Part shown: positions 9,080 to 19,941 of the stretch, piece by piece | How the letters are laid out: each line of letters opens with the position of its first letter | Numbering within the stretch: the first letter of the stretch is position 1 | DNA from: Bordetella parapertussis | GTDB lineage: Bacteria; Pseudomonadota; Gammaproteobacteria; Burkholderiales; Casimicrobiaceae | NCBI GenBank assembly: GCA_943331295.2 | Contig: CALQLA020000013.1 | Coordinates: 37,055-101,054, forward strand | Length of the DNA stretch: 64,000 nucleotides | Direction of reading: 5' to 3' | Made by a program: the position numbers and the translations under genes | The notes under the pieces: model-generated | The model's input: the letters and a program-made list of their open reading frames with translations, nothing else | Database searches by the model: none | Told to the model about the DNA's origin: nothing

Positions 9080-10483
9080 TTGTCCGCCACTGCAGAACCC
9101 GCCCTCACGTTCACCGGCGAGCGCTTCGCGCCCGAGGTGAAGGGCGCCATCTGGCACGAGCACTGGCATCGCTACTGCCTCGCCCGACCGCTCGCGCAGG
9201 GGCTGCGGGTCCTCGACGCCGCCTGCGGCGAAGGCTACGGCAGCTTCCTCCTCGCGCAGACGGCGGCGCAGGTCTACGGGATCGACATCGAATCCGCCGC
9301 GGTCGCCCACGCGCGCGCGCGCTATCGCGCGCCGAACCTCTCCTACCTCGAGGGCTCGGTCACCGCGCTGCCGCTGCCGGACGCCGCGGTCGACCTCGTA
9401 GTGTCGTTCGAGACCATCGAGCACCTCGCCGAACAGGCGGCGATGCTCGCCGAGTTCCGTCGGGTGCTGGCACCCGGCGGCGTGCTGCTCATCTCCTCGC
9501 CCAACCAGCCGGTCTATTCGGGCGATGGCGGCGGCGTCAACGAATTCCACGTCCGCGAGCTGACGCGCTTCGAGCTCGCGGCGCTGCTCGACCCGGTGTT
9601 CCCGCAGCAGTCGTGGTACGGCCAGCGCGTCGCCGCGTACTCGGCGCTGTGGTCCGAGCACGCGGCGGCCGACGGCGCGCGCGCCGGCACGCTCGTGGCG
9701 CTCGAAGGCGACGCCGTGCGCGCGCCGGCCGCGCCGCCGGCGCCGATGTACTTCGTCGTCGTCTGCGCGGCCCCGGGCGTGGCGCTGCCGCCGCTGCCGC
9801 CGCTGTCGCTGTTCGACGATGGCGGCCAGTCGCTCTACGACGACTACGTGCGCGCGCTGATCGCCGAGAAGACCCTGTACTGGGACGGGCGCAATTCGCA
9901 CAAGATCGCCGAGGACCGCCTGGCCGAGCTGATCGTTGCCGTCAACGGCCTCGCCAGCGAGCGCGAGCGGTCGGCCGCGCTCGCCGCCCGCATCGACGCG
10001 CTGGAGGCGACGCTGGCGGTCGTCACCGCCGAGCGGGATGCCGCGCATGCGGCGGCCGGCGCGGCCGAGGCCGCGGCGAGAGAGGCCGCCGCCCGCGCCC
10101 GGGATGCGGTCGCGGCGACGCGGGCCGAGCTAGACGCCGTCTGCGCCGCCGAGCTGCGGCTGGTCGCGAAGCTCGCGGCGATCGGCGACGAGCGCGACGC
10201 CGCGCGGATCGACCTCGCGACGGCGAACGACGTGCTGGTGCGCGTGCGCGCCGAGCTGGGGGGCACGCTGAACGAGCTCGCCGTCGCCCGCGACCGCCGC
10301 GACGAGGCCCGCCTCGAGCTCATCCACGCCGGCGCCGAGCTGGCCGGCGCGCGCGCGACGATTGCGGGCCAGGTCGCGATGCTGGACGAGGTTCGCGCCC
10401 GGCTCGCGTTCCGCGAAACGGCGGTGGGCTGGCTGCGCTGGCCGCTGTCGCGGTTGAAGCGCGGCTTCGGGGCGCAGGGATGA
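9080..10483 (+). CDS. SAM-dependent methyltransferase with C-terminal coiled coil
   Basis: About 467 residues. The N-terminal class I methyltransferase domain (roughly residues 15-190) has motif I VLDAACGEGYGS, acidic motif II YGIDIESAAV and ETIEHLAEQ before the LAPGGVLLISSPN strand. Residues about 270-450 are an Ala/Arg/Glu-rich coiled coil (repeated ERDAAHA / ARATIAG heptads). The frame has no ATG before the domain, so the TTG at 9080 (residues LSATAEPALTF) is the best start. The stop overlaps the next ATG (ATGA). Homologous domain mixes occur in O-antigen and S-layer glycan clusters, where the coiled coil may set chain length as in WbdD-type proteins. Substrate is unknown. Confidence 0.82.
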   Translation: MSATAEPALTFTGERFAPEVKGAIWHEHWHRYCLARPLAQGLRVLDAACGEGYGSFLLAQTAAQVYGIDIESAAVAHARARYRAPNLSYLEGSVTALPLPDAAVDLVVSFETIEHLAEQAAMLAEFRRVLAPGGVLLISSPNQPVYSGDGGGVNEFHVRELTRFELAALLDPVFPQQSWYGQRVAAYSALWSEHAAADGARAGTLVALEGDAVRAPAAPPAPMYFVVVCAAPGVALPPLPPLSLFDDGGQSLYDDYVRALIAEKTLYWDGRNSHKIAEDRLAELIVAVNGLASERERSAALAARIDALEATLAVVTAERDAAHAAAGAAEAAAREAAARARDAVAATRAELDAVCAAELRLVAKLAAIGDERDAARIDLATANDVLVRVRAELGGTLNELAVARDRRDEARLELIHAGAELAGARATIAGQVAMLDEVRARLAFRETAVGWLRWPLSRLKRGFGAQG

Positions 10484-12372
10484 CGCTGCCGGTCGACATC
10501 GTCGTCGCCGTTCACGGCGCCGCGGCCGCCACGCGCCGCTGCATCGACAGCGTGCTCGCCGCCCCGCAAGAGACGCCGTTCGAGCTGGTGGTCGTCGACG
10601 ACGCGAACCCGGATGCCGATCTCGCCGCCTACCTGCAGGGCCTCGTCCGCGATCCGCGGGTGCGGCTCGTCGTGCTGCCGATCCGAGAGGGCTTCGCCGG
10701 CGCGGTCAACCGGGCGCTGGCGCTGCATCCGGACCGCGATGCCGTCATCCTGCACAGCGATGCCGCGGTCGCCAACGACTGGCTCGACCGCCTCGCATTC
10801 CACGCCCGCCGCGAGCCCGGCGTCGGCGTCGTCGCGCCGTTCGCCAACCGCGGCGGCACTGCGGGCTACCCGCGGCAGGACGGCACCAATCCGCTGCCCG
10901 GTCCCGCGGCGCTGGCGGTGCAGGACGCGCTGTTCGCGCGGGCCAACAAGGCGCGCAGCGTCGCGCTCCCGATCGTGTCCGGGCCGTGCCTCTACGTTAG
11001 GCGCGAGTGCCTCGACGCCGTCGGCGGCTTCGAGGCGGCGCCGCTGTCCACCGACTGGGGCGTCGAGGTCGATTTCTGCCTGCGCGCCGGCGCTGTCGGC
11101 TTCCATCACTACCTGGCCGGCGACGTGTTCGTCGGCCATGCCGGGCACGCGTCGTTCGGCGCGGAGGCCGATGCGCTGGCCGCGCTCAGCAACGAGGCGT
11201 TGGCGACGCTCTACCCGGGCTACCCGGTCCAGCGGATCGCGATGCGCGACCGTGCCTACGGACGGACCTTCGCCCGCCGCGTCGACCTGCTGCGGCTCGC
11301 GGAGTGGCCGCGGCCGCTGGTCGTGTTCGTCGCCCACGGCTGGGGCGGCGGCATCCGCCGCCACATGAACGACCTCGCGCGGCTTGCCCGCGACCGGGCC
11401 GAGGTGCTGCTCATCGAGCCCGCGGCCGACGACACCGTGCGGCTGTACTGGCCGCGCGCCGACGAGGAATTCGCCGCGTACTTCACGCTGCCGGGCGAGC
11501 TCGCCGCGCTCGCGGCGCTGCTGCGCTCGCTCGGCGTGGCACGGCTCCACTACCATCACGTGCACCTGCTGCCGCGGGCGATCCTCGACCTGCCGGCCGC
11601 CGCCGGCCTGCCCTACGACTGCACGCTGCACGACTACTATCCGATCTGCCCGCAATACCATCTCGTCACCGTCGAGGGCCGGTACTGCGGCGAGCCAGCG
11701 ACGGCTGGCTGCGATGCCTGCATCGCGCAGCGGCCCAACCGGTGGCACCTGGACATCGCGGCGTGGCGCCGGGCGTTCCAGCCTTTCCTCGCCGCGGCCG
11801 GCCGCGTGATCGCGCCGTCGGACGACGTCGCCCGGCGCGTACGGCGTTATTTCCCCGACCGCGCGATCGACGTGTGGCCGCACCCGGAACCGGTGCTGCC
11901 GGCGCCGGCGCCCACCGCCCGCGTGGTCATCCTCGGCAACCTGTCGCCCGAGAAAGGCCTGCGCGTCGCCGCCGCCTGCGCGCAGGACGCCAAGCTGCGC
12001 GACCTGCCGCTGACCTTCCGCGTGCTGGGGTCGACGACCGAAGCGGTGCCGCAGTCGCCCGAGATGCCGCTGTCGATCTTCGGCCAATATGCCGATGCGC
12101 AACTGCCGCAACTCCTTGCCGCCGAAAAGCCCGACGTGATTTTCTTCCCGGCGCAGGTGCCCGAGACCTACTCGTACACGCTGTCGGTCGCGCTCGCGTC
12201 GGGCGCGCCGATCGTCGCGTCGTCGCTGGGGGCCCTGGCCGAGCGGCTGTCCGGCCGCGCGAATTCGGCGACCGTGCCGTGGAACGCGCTGCCGGCCGAA
12301 TGGAACGCGGCGCTGCTGCGGGCCGCCGGCATCCGTGTGGCCGCTCTCGCGCCGGCGGCGGTGACCCCATGA
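10480..12372 (+). CDS. Bifunctional glycosyltransferase, GT2 plus GT4
   Basis: A 630-residue fusion. The N-terminal third is a GT-A fold GT2 domain: [48 protein letters not shown], then a terminal [17 protein letters not shown] block. After about residue 280 a GT-B fold GT4-like domain begins with [14 protein letters not shown] and continues through [17 protein letters not shown] to a donor-binding segment [14 protein letters not shown]. The start overlaps the upstream stop and the stop overlaps the next start, so the three genes are translationally coupled. It likely adds two successive sugars to a surface polysaccharide precursor at the cytoplasmic face. Sugars and acceptor are unknown. Confidence 0.88.
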   Translation: MTLPVDIVVAVHGAAAATRRCIDSVLAAPQETPFELVVVDDANPDADLAAYLQGLVRDPRVRLVVLPIREGFAGAVNRALALHPDRDAVILHSDAAVANDWLDRLAFHARREPGVGVVAPFANRGGTAGYPRQDGTNPLPGPAALAVQDALFARANKARSVALPIVSGPCLYVRRECLDAVGGFEAAPLSTDWGVEVDFCLRAGAVGFHHYLAGDVFVGHAGHASFGAEADALAALSNEALATLYPGYPVQRIAMRDRAYGRTFARRVDLLRLAEWPRPLVVFVAHGWGGGIRRHMNDLARLARDRAEVLLIEPAADDTVRLYWPRADEEFAAYFTLPGELAALAALLRSLGVARLHYHHVHLLPRAILDLPAAAGLPYDCTLHDYYPICPQYHLVTVEGRYCGEPATAGCDACIAQRPNRWHLDIAAWRRAFQPFLAAAGRVIAPSDDVARRVRRYFPDRAIDVWPHPEPVLPAPAPTARVVILGNLSPEKGLRVAAACAQDAKLRDLPLTFRVLGSTTEAVPQSPEMPLSIFGQYADAQLPQLLAAEKPDVIFFPAQVPETYSYTLSVALASGAPIVASSLGALAERLSGRANSATVPWNALPAEWNAALLRAAGIRVAALAPAAVTP

Positions 12373-15300
12373 TGGATCCCACCCGCTATCTCGACCGGTA
12401 CCTCGCGCCGCAGGACGCCGCGTCGCAGCCTCGCCCGGGCCCGGTCGACGTGCCGGACCTCGATCCGCACCACTTCTATCCGGAGCCCGCGCACGAGGTC
12501 GAGACGCCCGACCTCACGCTGGCGCAGCTCTACACGGCCGGCGTCGAGTGCGGGCATGTCGAGGCGCGCGCGGAACTGAAGCGGCGGGTGGCGGTGGTGG
12601 CCGGTCACATCGAGCGGCGCGTCGCCGTGGTCACCGGCGCGCTGGCCCACCGGATCGGCGAGCTCGAGCAGTACCGGGCGCTCGCCGACCAGGCCTCGGC
12701 CGACCGCGACCGCCTGCGCACGCTCGCCGACCAGGTGGTGGCCGACCGCGACCACCTCGCGCAGGACCTGCAGGCGGCGCAGCAGCAGTACCTGGTCGCG
12801 CAGGTGAAGGTCGGCGAGACCCAGAGCGAGGTCGGCCGCATCCGCGGCGAGGTCGGCCAGATCATGCTCGAGGTCGGCCGCATGCAGGCGACCTTCGGCA
12901 CCATCGACAACGCCGCCAGCGGCCTCGAGGCGACCGTCGAGCGGCTGCAGAACCAGATCGAATGGATGCAGATCGAGGTCGGGCAGGTGCAGGCCGACGC
13001 GACGCGGATGCAGTCCGAGGCCACGCTGATGCAGGCGCACGCGGCGAGCGTCCAGGACCAGCTGGCCCAGGTGCGGGTCGGGGCCGAGCAGATGCAGGCG
13101 AACGCGGCGTACTACGAAGGCGCGCTGGCGGCGGCGCGGGCGCGCATCGACGAGCTCGAGTCGTCGACCATGTGGCGGATGACGGCGCCGCTGCGGCGGC
13201 TGGGGCATCGCGTCAAGATCCTGCTCGCCCGCTGGCGCGCGGCGCTGACAGGCGCCCGCCGCGTCCCGCGCCAGGCGGGGCTCGCGCTCTCCATCCTGCG
13301 CACCGAGGGACCGACGGCGCTCGCGCAGCGGGTGCGGCAGAAGTACGCGCCGCGCCGGCGGTTCCGCCCGACGGCGCCGCCGCCGGCCGCCGCCGTGCTC
13401 CCCGCCCCGGCGGCAGGCGATCCGCCGCCGGTATTCGCGCCGCTCGCCTTTGCCTCCGCCGAGGGCGACCGGCCGCGGGTGTCGATCATCGTCCCGGTGT
13501 ACGGCAAGGCCGTGCTGACTTACAACTGCCTCGCGAGCGTCCTCGAGCACACCCGGCCCGGAACCTACGAGGTGCTGGTGCAGGACGACGCCGGGCCGGA
13601 GCCCATCGCGGAGCTCCTTTCCGCCGTGACCGGCGTGCGCTTCGAGCGCAATCCGGAGAACCTCGGCTTCATCGGCAACTGCAACCGCGGCGCCCAGCGC
13701 TCGCGCGGCGAGATCGTGCTGTTCCTCAACAACGACACGCTGGTCCTGCCCGGCTGGCTCGATGCGATGCTGGCGGTGTTCGACGCCCACGCCGATGCGG
13801 GCCTGGTCGGCGCCAAGCTCGTGTATCCGGACGGGCGGCTGCAGGAGGCGGGCGGCATCGTCTGGCGCGACGGCTCGGCCTGGAACTACGGCCGCGACGA
13901 CGACGCCGACAAGCCCGAGTACAACTACGTGCGCCAGGTCGACTACTGTTCCGGCGCGTGCATCGCGATTCCGGCGGCGCTGTTCCGCGAGCTGGGCGGG
14001 TTCGACGCGCGCTACGCGCCGGCCTATTACGAGGACACGGATCTCGCGTTCGCGGTCCGGGCCGCGCGGCGCAAGGTGTTCTACCAGCCGCTGGCGCGCG
14101 TCGTCCATCTCGAGGGCCAGACCCAGGGCACCGACGCTTCGGGCGGCGTGAAGCGCCACCAGGTCGTCAACCAGGCGACGTTCGCGAAGCGCTGGGCCAC
14201 CGTGCTGGCGGGTCACCGCGCGAACGGCATTCACCCGGAAATCGAGCGCGACCGCTGGGCGCAGCGCCGGGTGCTGGTGATCGAGGCCTGCATGCTGACG
14301 CCCGACCAGGACTCGGGCTCGGTGCGGATGCAATCGCTGCTCGAAGTGCTGACCGACATGCAGTGCAAGGTCACGTTCGTCGCCGACAACCTCGAGTACC
14401 GCGAGCCCTACGTCGGCGCGCTGCAGCAGCGCGGCATCGAGGTGCTGTTCCATCCCTACGTCACGTCGATGGCCGATCTCCTGGCCGCGCGCGGCCCCGA
14501 GTTCGACGTCGTCATCATCGCGCGCCACTACATCGCCGCGAAGCACCTCGACGCCGTGCGACGCTTCGCGCCGCGCGCGCTCGTGGTGTTCGATACCGTC
14601 GACCTGCACTTCCTGCGCGAGGAGCGTCTGGCCGAGCTAGAGGGCAGCGCGGTGGGCCGGGCGGCGGCGCGCGCCAAGCGCGAGGAGGAGCTGTCGATGA
14701 TCCGCAAGTCCGACGTCACGCTGGTCGTGTCGCCGGTCGAGCAGAAGCTGCTGCACGAGCTTCTGCCCGGATCGCGGGTGATGATCCTGTCCAACATCCA
14801 CGAGCCGATCGCCGGCGGGCGGCCGTTCGCCGAGCGCGAGGGACTCGTGTTCATCGGCGGCTTCCAGCATCCGCCCAACGTCGACGCCGTGCTCTGGTAC
14901 GCGCAGGAGATCCTGCCGCGCGTGCGCGAGCGGCTGCCCGGCGTCAAGACCTACATCGTCGGCAGCAAGACGCCGGCGACGATCAAGGCGCTCGCCGCCG
15001 ACGACCTCGTCATCACCGGCTTCGTGCCCGACGTGACGCCCTACTTCACCGGCTGTCGCGTCTCCATCGCGCCGCTGCGCTACGGCGCGGGGGTCAAGGG
15101 CAAGGTCAACCTGGCGATGAGCCACGGCCTGCCGGTGGTGGCCACCGGCGCGTCGGTCGAGGGCATGCACCTGCGGCCCGGCGACGACGTGCTGGTCGCC
15201 GACGATCCGAAGGGCTTTGCCGACGCGATCGTGCAGCTCTACAACGACGAGCTGCTGTGGCGCAAGCTGTCCGCGGGCGGCGTAGAGAACATCCGCCGGC

Positions 15301-15383
15301 ACTTCTCGCGCGACGTCGCGCGCGGCGCGCTGACGCGGCTCATCGCGCGCGCCGGCGGCAACGGCATTTCCAAGGCGGCGTAG
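12369..15383 (+). CDS. Multidomain glycosyltransferase: coiled coil, GT2, GT4
   Basis: A 1004-residue protein. Residues about 60-270 form a long coiled coil with a repeating [13 protein letters not shown]-type pattern. A GT2 domain starts near 370 ([33 protein letters not shown], then [12 protein letters not shown]). A GT4 domain starts near 634 ([18 protein letters not shown]), with [14 protein letters not shown] and the donor loop [14 protein letters not shown] near the end. Two ATGs in tandem (12369, 12372) overlap the upstream stop. The architecture is typical of large rhamnan or O-antigen assembly proteins. It ends 22 bases from the convergent trmB, with no clear terminator hairpin plus T-run. 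Confidence 0.88.
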   Translation: MMDPTRYLDRYLAPQDAASQPRPGPVDVPDLDPHHFYPEPAHEVETPDLTLAQLYTAGVECGHVEARAELKRRVAVVAGHIERRVAVVTGALAHRIGELEQYRALADQASADRDRLRTLADQVVADRDHLAQDLQAAQQQYLVAQVKVGETQSEVGRIRGEVGQIMLEVGRMQATFGTIDNAASGLEATVERLQNQIEWMQIEVGQVQADATRMQSEATLMQAHAASVQDQLAQVRVGAEQMQANAAYYEGALAAARARIDELESSTMWRMTAPLRRLGHRVKILLARWRAALTGARRVPRQAGLALSILRTEGPTALAQRVRQKYAPRRRFRPTAPPPAAAVLPAPAAGDPPPVFAPLAFASAEGDRPRVSIIVPVYGKAVLTYNCLASVLEHTRPGTYEVLVQDDAGPEPIAELLSAVTGVRFERNPENLGFIGNCNRGAQRSRGEIVLFLNNDTLVLPGWLDAMLAVFDAHADAGLVGAKLVYPDGRLQEAGGIVWRDGSAWNYGRDDDADKPEYNYVRQVDYCSGACIAIPAALFRELGGFDARYAPAYYEDTDLAFAVRAARRKVFYQPLARVVHLEGQTQGTDASGGVKRHQVVNQATFAKRWATVLAGHRANGIHPEIERDRWAQRRVLVIEACMLTPDQDSGSVRMQSLLEVLTDMQCKVTFVADNLEYREPYVGALQQRGIEVLFHPYVTSMADLLAARGPEFDVVIIARHYIAAKHLDAVRRFAPRALVVFDTVDLHFLREERLAELEGSAVGRAAARAKREEELSMIRKSDVTLVVSPVEQKLLHELLPGSRVMILSNIHEPIAGGRPFAEREGLVFIGGFQHPPNVDAVLWYAQEILPRVRERLPGVKTYIVGSKTPATIKALAADDLVITGFVPDVTPYFTGCRVSIAPLRYGAGVKGKVNLAMSHGLPVVATGASVEGMHLRPGDDVLVADDPKGFADAIVQLYNDELLWRKLSAGGVENIRRHFSRDVARGALTRLIARAGGNGISKAA

Positions 15384-15405
15384 GCCGGGCGCGGCCCGCG
15401 CCGCG

Positions 15406-16143
15406 CTATCCCCGGCGGCGGAAGATGAGGTCGCGCACGCCGTGGCCGAGCTTCAGCCCGCGCGCCTCGAACTTCGTCAGCGGCCGGTAGCCGGGCCGCG
15501 GCGCGAAGCCGTCGGCCGTGTTCTCGAGCAGCGGCTCCGCCGCGAACGTTTCCAGGATCGCGTCCGCATACTCGACCCAGTCGGTGGCCGCGTGCAGGTA
15601 GCCGCCCGGCGTGAGCCGCAGCGCGAGTCCGTGCACGAAGGCCGGCTGCAGCAGCCGCCGCTTGTGATGGCGCTTCTTCGGCCAGGGGTCGGGGAAGAAG
15701 ACGTGGATGCCCGCGAGCGAGCCCGGCGCGATCATCGTCGCCACCACCTCGACGGCGTCGTGCTGGACGATGCGCACGTTGGCGAGGTCCTGTTCCGCGA
15801 CCTGCTTCAGCAGGCTGCCCACGCCGGGCCCGTGGACCTCGACGCCGATGAAGTCGACGGCAGGCATGGCCGCGGCGATCCGCGCCGTCGTCTCGCCCAT
15901 CCCGCAGCCGATCTCGAGCACGCGCGGCGCGGTGCGGCCGAACACTCGGTCGAGGTCGGGCGGCGTCGCCGCGTACGGCAGGCAAAGTCGCGGCGCCAGC
16001 GTGTCGAGCGCCCGCTGCTGCGCCGGCGACATGCGTCCCTGCCGCAGCACGAAGCTCCGGATGGGCCGCGGATGGGCCGCCGACGACAGCGGCTCTCCGG
16101 CGTCGCGATCGGGCGCCCCGGCACCGGGTGCGGAGGCGTTCAT
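15406..16143 (-). CDS. trmB: tRNA (guanine-N7-)-methyltransferase
   Basis: Methylates G46 of tRNA using SAM. The 245-residue product shows [12 protein letters not shown] (motif I), the [15 protein letters not shown] strand and the diagnostic TrmB block [16 protein letters not shown]. The C-terminal [13 protein letters not shown]...DLIFRR matches the family end. The start at 16143 is chosen inside a longer ORF because the upstream part is the antisense-like read of the neighbouring gene and the ATG overlaps that gene's stop (ATGA). This implies co-transcription with the secreted protein gene upstream. Confidence 0.95.
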   Translation of the reverse strand: MNASAPGAGAPDRDAGEPLSSAAHPRPIRSFVLRQGRMSPAQQRALDTLAPRLCLPYAATPPDLDRVFGRTAPRVLEIGCGMGETTARIAAAMPAVDFIGVEVHGPGVGSLLKQVAEQDLANVRIVQHDAVEVVATMIAPGSLAGIHVFFPDPWPKKRHHKRRLLQPAFVHGLALRLTPGGYLHAATDWVEYADAILETFAAEPLLENTADGFAPRPGYRPLTKFEARGLKLGHGVRDLIFRRRG

Positions 16144-16823
16144 GGCGCGGGCGTGCGCAGCCAGCCGGCGTCGGACAGGCGGCGCTCGAGCACGGTCGGC
16201 TTGTCGCGGCCGGCGACCGTGTATTCGACCACCAGCGTGTCGTCGCCCTTCCACGTCACCGCCGCGTCCGCCCAGCCTTCCTTCGGCTTCCACGCGGCTT
16301 CCTTGCGCACGCCATCGCGCCCCACGCGCCAGACCGCGAGTTCGTTGACGCAGCGCGTCGCGCAGAAATCGGCGGTCGCGAGCCGCTGGCGGTCGGGCGA
16401 CAGGCGGGGCTCCGCCGGCAACTCGAACTTGCGGCCGTTCGCGCGCTGCAGCAGCGTGAACGAGACCGCGTCGCCGTCGGTCGTGTACAGCAGCACCGCG
16501 TTGATCGCGTCGAGGTAGTCCCACAGGCTGTACGAGCGGCCGCCGTTGCTCGCCTCGGTATCGGCGAAGGTCGCGACCCCCGCCGGGTACAGCGAGATCC
16601 TGAGCGTGCCGCCGTCGCGGGTCGCGAGATTGGGCAGGCGTTTGAGTTGCGTTTCCTCGACCAGCTGCCCGCAGTGCGCGGGGCCTTCCGCCTGCGCGCA
16701 GAGCGCGGTGATCTCGTCGCCGGACAGCGGTACCGCGGCTGCCGGCGCCAGGGCTGCCGCCGTCGCGAGGGCCAGCAGGATGACGCCGGCGCGTTGGCGC
16801 GGACGCGGCGATCGGCCGGCCAT
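16140..16823 (-). CDS. Secreted protein of unknown function
   Basis: 227 residues starting [13 protein letters not shown], followed by a signal sequence ([17 protein letters not shown]) with likely cleavage before VPLSGDE. The mature part has two cysteine pairs ([30 protein letters not shown]) and beta-rich segments such as [13 protein letters not shown] and [15 protein letters not shown] do not recognise a family. It lies 5 bases after thiG and overlaps trmB by four bases, so the order thiS-thiG-this-trmB is probably one transcript. A periplasmic location is inferred from the signal. Confidence 0.75.
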   Translation of the reverse strand: MAGRSPRPRQRAGVILLALATAAALAPAAAVPLSGDEITALCAQAEGPAHCGQLVEETQLKRLPNLATRDGGTLRISLYPAGVATFADTEASNGGRSYSLWDYLDAINAVLLYTTDGDAVSFTLLQRANGRKFELPAEPRLSPDRQRLATADFCATRCVNELAVWRVGRDGVRKEAAWKPKEGWADAAVTWKGDDTLVVEYTVAGRDKPTVLERRLSDAGWLRTPAP

Positions 16824-16828
16824 CGGGC

Positions 16829-17641
16829 TCAGCCGATCATGCCGCCGGTCGGCGAACTGGGCGACGCCGCGTACAGCTTGCGCGGCATCCGGCCGGCGAG
16901 GTACGCCTCGCGTCCCGCTTCGACCGCGAGCCGCATCGCCCGCGCCATCCGCACCGGTTCCTTCGCCAGCGCGATCGCCGTGTTCATCAGCACGCCGGCG
17001 CAGCCCAGCTCCATCGCGATCGCGGCGTCGGACGCGGTGCCCACCCCCGCGTCGACCAGCACCGGCACCTTCGCCTCGCCGATGATGAGCTTGAGGTTCC
17101 ACGGGTTGAGGATGCCCATGCCCGAGCCGATCAGCGACGCGAGCGGCATGATCGCGACGCAGCCGATGGCCTCCAGTTCGCGGGCGATGATGGGGTCGTC
17201 CGATGTGTAGACCATCACGTCGAAGCCGTCCTTGACCAGCACTTCGGCGGCCTTCAGCGTCTCGCGCACGTTGGGGAACAGCGTCTCCTTGTCGCCCAGC
17301 ACCTCGAGCTTGACCAATGTGTGGCCGTCGAGCAGCTCGCGCGCGAGCCGAAGCGTGCGCACGGCGTCGTCGGCGCTGTAGCAGCCGGCGGTGTTCGGCA
17401 GGTACGTGAATTCCGACGGCGGCAGCGCGTCGAGCAGCGACGGCGCGCCCGCGTCCTGCCCGATGTTCGTCCGCCGGATCGCGACGGTCACGATCTCGGC
17501 CCCGGAGGCAACGACCGCTTCGCGGGTCTCGGCGAAATCGCGGTACTTGCCGGTGCCGACCAGGAGCCGCGAGCCATAGGCGCGGCCGGCGATCACCAGC
17601 GGATCACCGGTCGTCGGGGCGGGTGCGTGCGGAGCGTTCAT
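16829..17641 (-). CDS. thiG: Thiazole synthase
   Basis: Makes the thiazole phosphate moiety of thiamine from deoxyxylulose 5-phosphate, dehydroglycine and ThiS-thiocarboxylate. The 270-residue TIM barrel carries [14 protein letters not shown], the Schiff-base lysine in LVKLEVLGD, the [19 protein letters not shown] block and [20 protein letters not shown]. It follows thiS by 25 bases on the same strand, the normal thiSG arrangement. No TPP riboswitch was recognised upstream of thiS. Confidence 0.96.
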   Translation of the reverse strand: MNAPHAPAPTTGDPLVIAGRAYGSRLLVGTGKYRDFAETREAVVASGAEIVTVAIRRTNIGQDAGAPSLLDALPPSEFTYLPNTAGCYSADDAVRTLRLARELLDGHTLVKLEVLGDKETLFPNVRETLKAAEVLVKDGFDVMVYTSDDPIIARELEAIGCVAIMPLASLIGSGMGILNPWNLKLIIGEAKVPVLVDAGVGTASDAAIAMELGCAGVLMNTAIALAKEPVRMARAMRLAVEAGREAYLAGRMPRKLYAASPSSPTGGMIG

Positions 17642-17666
17642 CGGCAGGTCCTCGAAGGGGGGGCGC

Positions 17667-17873
17667 TCAACCGCCGCCGACGGCGGCGATGATCTCGAGC
17701 CGGTCGCCCGGCGCGAGGGGCGAATCGTCGTAGCGGCTCTTCGGCACGATCTCGCCGTTCTTCTCGACCGCGATGCGCTTGCCTTCCAGCGCCAGTTCGC
17801 GGACCAGGTCGCGGACGGTGGCGTGCGCGTCGCGACAGACGTGGGGCGTGCCGTTGACGACGATCGGGAGCAT
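17667..17873 (-). CDS. thiS: Sulfur carrier protein ThiS
   Basis: A 68-residue ubiquitin-like protein that carries sulfur as a C-terminal thiocarboxylate for thiazole formation. It begins [13 protein letters not shown], has the beta-grasp core ([13 protein letters not shown]) and ends in AVGGG, giving the required C-terminal Gly-Gly. It is directly upstream of thiG on the same strand. The family is normally 65-70 residues. Confidence 0.94.
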   Translation of the reverse strand: MLPIVVNGTPHVCRDAHATVRDLVRELALEGKRIAVEKNGEIVPKSRYDDSPLAPGDRLEIIAAVGGG

Positions 17874-17939
17874 GGCGCTCTGGTGCGGGAGTGGACGACG
17901 ATTTTAACACGTAGGCCCGGCGCGTCCGGCGGACGGCGC

Positions 17940-18834
17940 CGCTACGGCGCGGTCGCCTTGCGCCGGGCCGGATGGTGTCCTCCTCGATCACGTTGACCTC
18001 GACCACGCCCACCTGCGGCAGCCGCTTGCCGCGCATCGTCCGTTCCAGCGCGGCGTCGGCGGGGTTGCCGGCTGCCGGGAATACGGCGCCGCGATAGTCC
18101 GGGTTGGCGTCGAACACGAGGCGCGAGCCGCGCTTCCACTCGCGCAGCCGGTAGGGACCGGTGCCCACGGGCCGCGTGCGGATATCGCCGCCTGCCGCAG
18201 CCACGACCTCGCGCGCGACGGCGCCGACCACGATGAAGCCGTTGATGATCGGGAAGTCGGCCTCGGTGAGGGTGATCCGCAGCGTGTAGCGGTCGAGCGT
18301 GCGCAGGCCCTCGATCGGCGCGTCGTAGTCGAACTTGCCGCCGCGCTTCCTGGCGGCGTCGGCGACTGCGCGCGCGCCGACGACGAGGTCGGTGACGATC
18401 GGCGCGCCGCCGCGGCGCAGGTTGGGATCGAGTCAGCGCTTCAGCGAGTACACGCAGTCGGCGGCCACCGGTTCGCGGCGCTTGCCGCCGAACGCGGGGT
18501 CGTCGACGAAGTGGATGCCCGGCTGCACGCGGATCGTCCACGTCCTGCCGTCGGCGGAGATCGCGGGCAGCGCGGCCGCAGTCACCGGCGACAGCTGCGC
18601 GGGCATCGCGAGGTAGTCCCACTCGTAGAGCCCCTCGAACAGCGCGCGCAGGACCTCGAACGACGGATCGTCGGTGTACTGGTGCGGGTCGAGCGGCTCG
18701 ATGTCGGGCGAGGCGACGCGCAGGATCTTGTCCGGATCGGCGGTGCCGGCACTCGCCGCGCCGGCGAGTGCGATGCCTGCCGCGACGACGAGCAGCGCGA
18801 GGCGGTGGCGCGCGCGATTCGGGTGCCCGGACAT
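17940..18834 (-). pseudogene. Decayed peptide-type ABC substrate-binding protein (SBP_bac_5)
   Basis: The 5' part encodes a signal peptide (MSGHPNRARHRLALLVVAAG) and a clear SBP family-5 start (DKILRVASPDIEPLDPHQYT, then TWTIRVQPGIHFVDDP). An in-frame TGA at 18433-18435 interrupts it after DCVYSLKR. The same frame then continues with good family sequence (LDPNLRRGGAP, VGTGPYRLREWKRGSRL, MRGKRLPQVGVVEV) before losing homology near 17965. About 290 of the usual 500 or more residues remain. It thus has a premature stop and lacks the whole C-terminal half. No transporter partners are nearby. Confidence 0.85.
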
Positions 18835-18860
18835 CGGATCCGTCGCGCGCGGGGGCGCGG

Positions 18861-19409
18861 TCAGGCGAGGGGTTTCGACATCGGCACGAAGGCGATCGTC
18901 GCGCCGCCCGGCAGCGGGTACTCGACACGGGTGTCGCCGACGTAGCCGAACGCGCGGTAGAGCCGCTGGCCCGGCAACGTCGCGAGCAGTTCCGCGGCCC
19001 GGAAGCCGTGGGCGCGGGCCTCGGCCTCGCAGCGCGCGAGCAGCATGCGCCCGATGCCGCGGCGGGCGAAGTCCGGGTGGACGAAGAACGCGCGGATCCG
19101 GGCGCTGTCGCGGGCGGGGTCGAGCAGGCCCGATTGCCGCCCGGGGTGCGCGTCGCCGCCGAAGAGCGTCTGGCGCCGGCTCCATCCGCCGCAGCCGACG
19201 ATCCTGCCCGCGGCCTCGACCGCGTAGTAGGTGCCGTCGCGGATCAGCTCCGAGTCCACACCCCAGGCCGTGCCGATCGCGGCCTCGATTTGCACGGTGG
19301 TGTAGTCGTCGCGCGCGAGGCCGCGCGACGAGTCGGCGATCAATTGTGCGAGCACCGGCGCGTCGGCCGGTCGCGCCTCGCGCAGCGTCAGCGGCGCGGC
19401 GGTCGTCAC
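18861..19409 (-). CDS. GNAT family N-acetyltransferase
   Basis: 182 residues with the acetyl-CoA-binding core IRAFFVHPDFARRGIGRMLL (R/Q-x-x-G-x-G/A form) and a C-terminal ELLATLPGQRLYRAFGYV, the usual LYxxxGF signature. The N-terminus LREARPADAPVLAQLI is standard. Acceptor unknown. First of many unrelated GNAT genes in the window. Separated by only 26 bases from the decayed binding-protein gene. Confidence 0.85.
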   Translation of the reverse strand: MTTAAPLTLREARPADAPVLAQLIADSSRGLARDDYTTVQIEAAIGTAWGVDSELIRDGTYYAVEAAGRIVGCGGWSRRQTLFGGDAHPGRQSGLLDPARDSARIRAFFVHPDFARRGIGRMLLARCEAEARAHGFRAAELLATLPGQRLYRAFGYVGDTRVEYPLPGGATIAFVPMSKPLA

Positions 19410-19534
19410 GGACGGCGCCCGGTCGCGGCGGAGCCCCGCAAGGTCAGTCTGCCAACGCTCATCGGACGGAACTCCGGCGGGACGGGCGGACGCCGTCTTT
19501 CGCGCATCTTACCGGCGAACGTCCGCGGAGGGGG

Positions 19535-19909
19535 TCAGGGCATGCCCGCGCCGACCGTCGCGCGGATGGGGAGGCCGGCCGGGTCGAAGTCGTCGAGGCA
19601 GAACACGTTGACGCCGTAGTGGTCGGGCGCCATCCGCTTCCGGTGGAACGGATAGATGCCGCAGGTCGCGCAGAAGTAGTGCTTCGCGACGTGCGTGTGG
19701 AACTGGTAGAGCGTCAGCCGATCCTCGCCCCGCAGCAGCCGGAATGCGGTCGCCGGCACCTTCACCATCAGCGCGTTCCTGCGCCGGCAGATCGAGCAGT
19801 CGCAGGTGGTGAGCTCGGGGAAATCGGTGTCGATCTCGAAGCCGACGGCGCCGCAGTGGCAGCTGCCGCGGTACGTGCGCATCGCGCGGTTGGGAAGCGG
19901 CGTGTCCAT
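19535..19909 (-). CDS. GFA (CENP-V/GFA) domain protein
   Basis: 124-residue zinc-binding protein of the glutathione-dependent formaldehyde-activating (Gfa) fold family. Cysteines are arranged as GSCHCGAVGFEI, TTCDCSICRRRNA and YFCATCGIYPFHRK, the pattern that binds two structural zincs. Members are often annotated as formaldehyde-activating but most have no proven activity. A second, different GFA gene is at 39198. No signal peptide. Confidence 0.88.
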   Translation of the reverse strand: MDTPLPNRAMRTYRGSCHCGAVGFEIDTDFPELTTCDCSICRRRNALMVKVPATAFRLLRGEDRLTLYQFHTHVAKHYFCATCGIYPFHRKRMAPDHYGVNVFCLDDFDPAGLPIRATVGAGMP

Positions 19910-19941
19910 GGGTCCGGGTGGCGAGGTTGCGGGCGGAAGGA

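Noticed and set aside
12168-14609. 813-residue minus-strand ORF over the multidomain glycosyltransferase
   Set aside because: Repetitive shadow translation of the coiled-coil and GT2 coding region.
17874-17939. TPP riboswitch upstream of thiS
   Set aside because: No conserved THI-box sequence (CTGAGA / ACCTGATCTGG-like) could be found.
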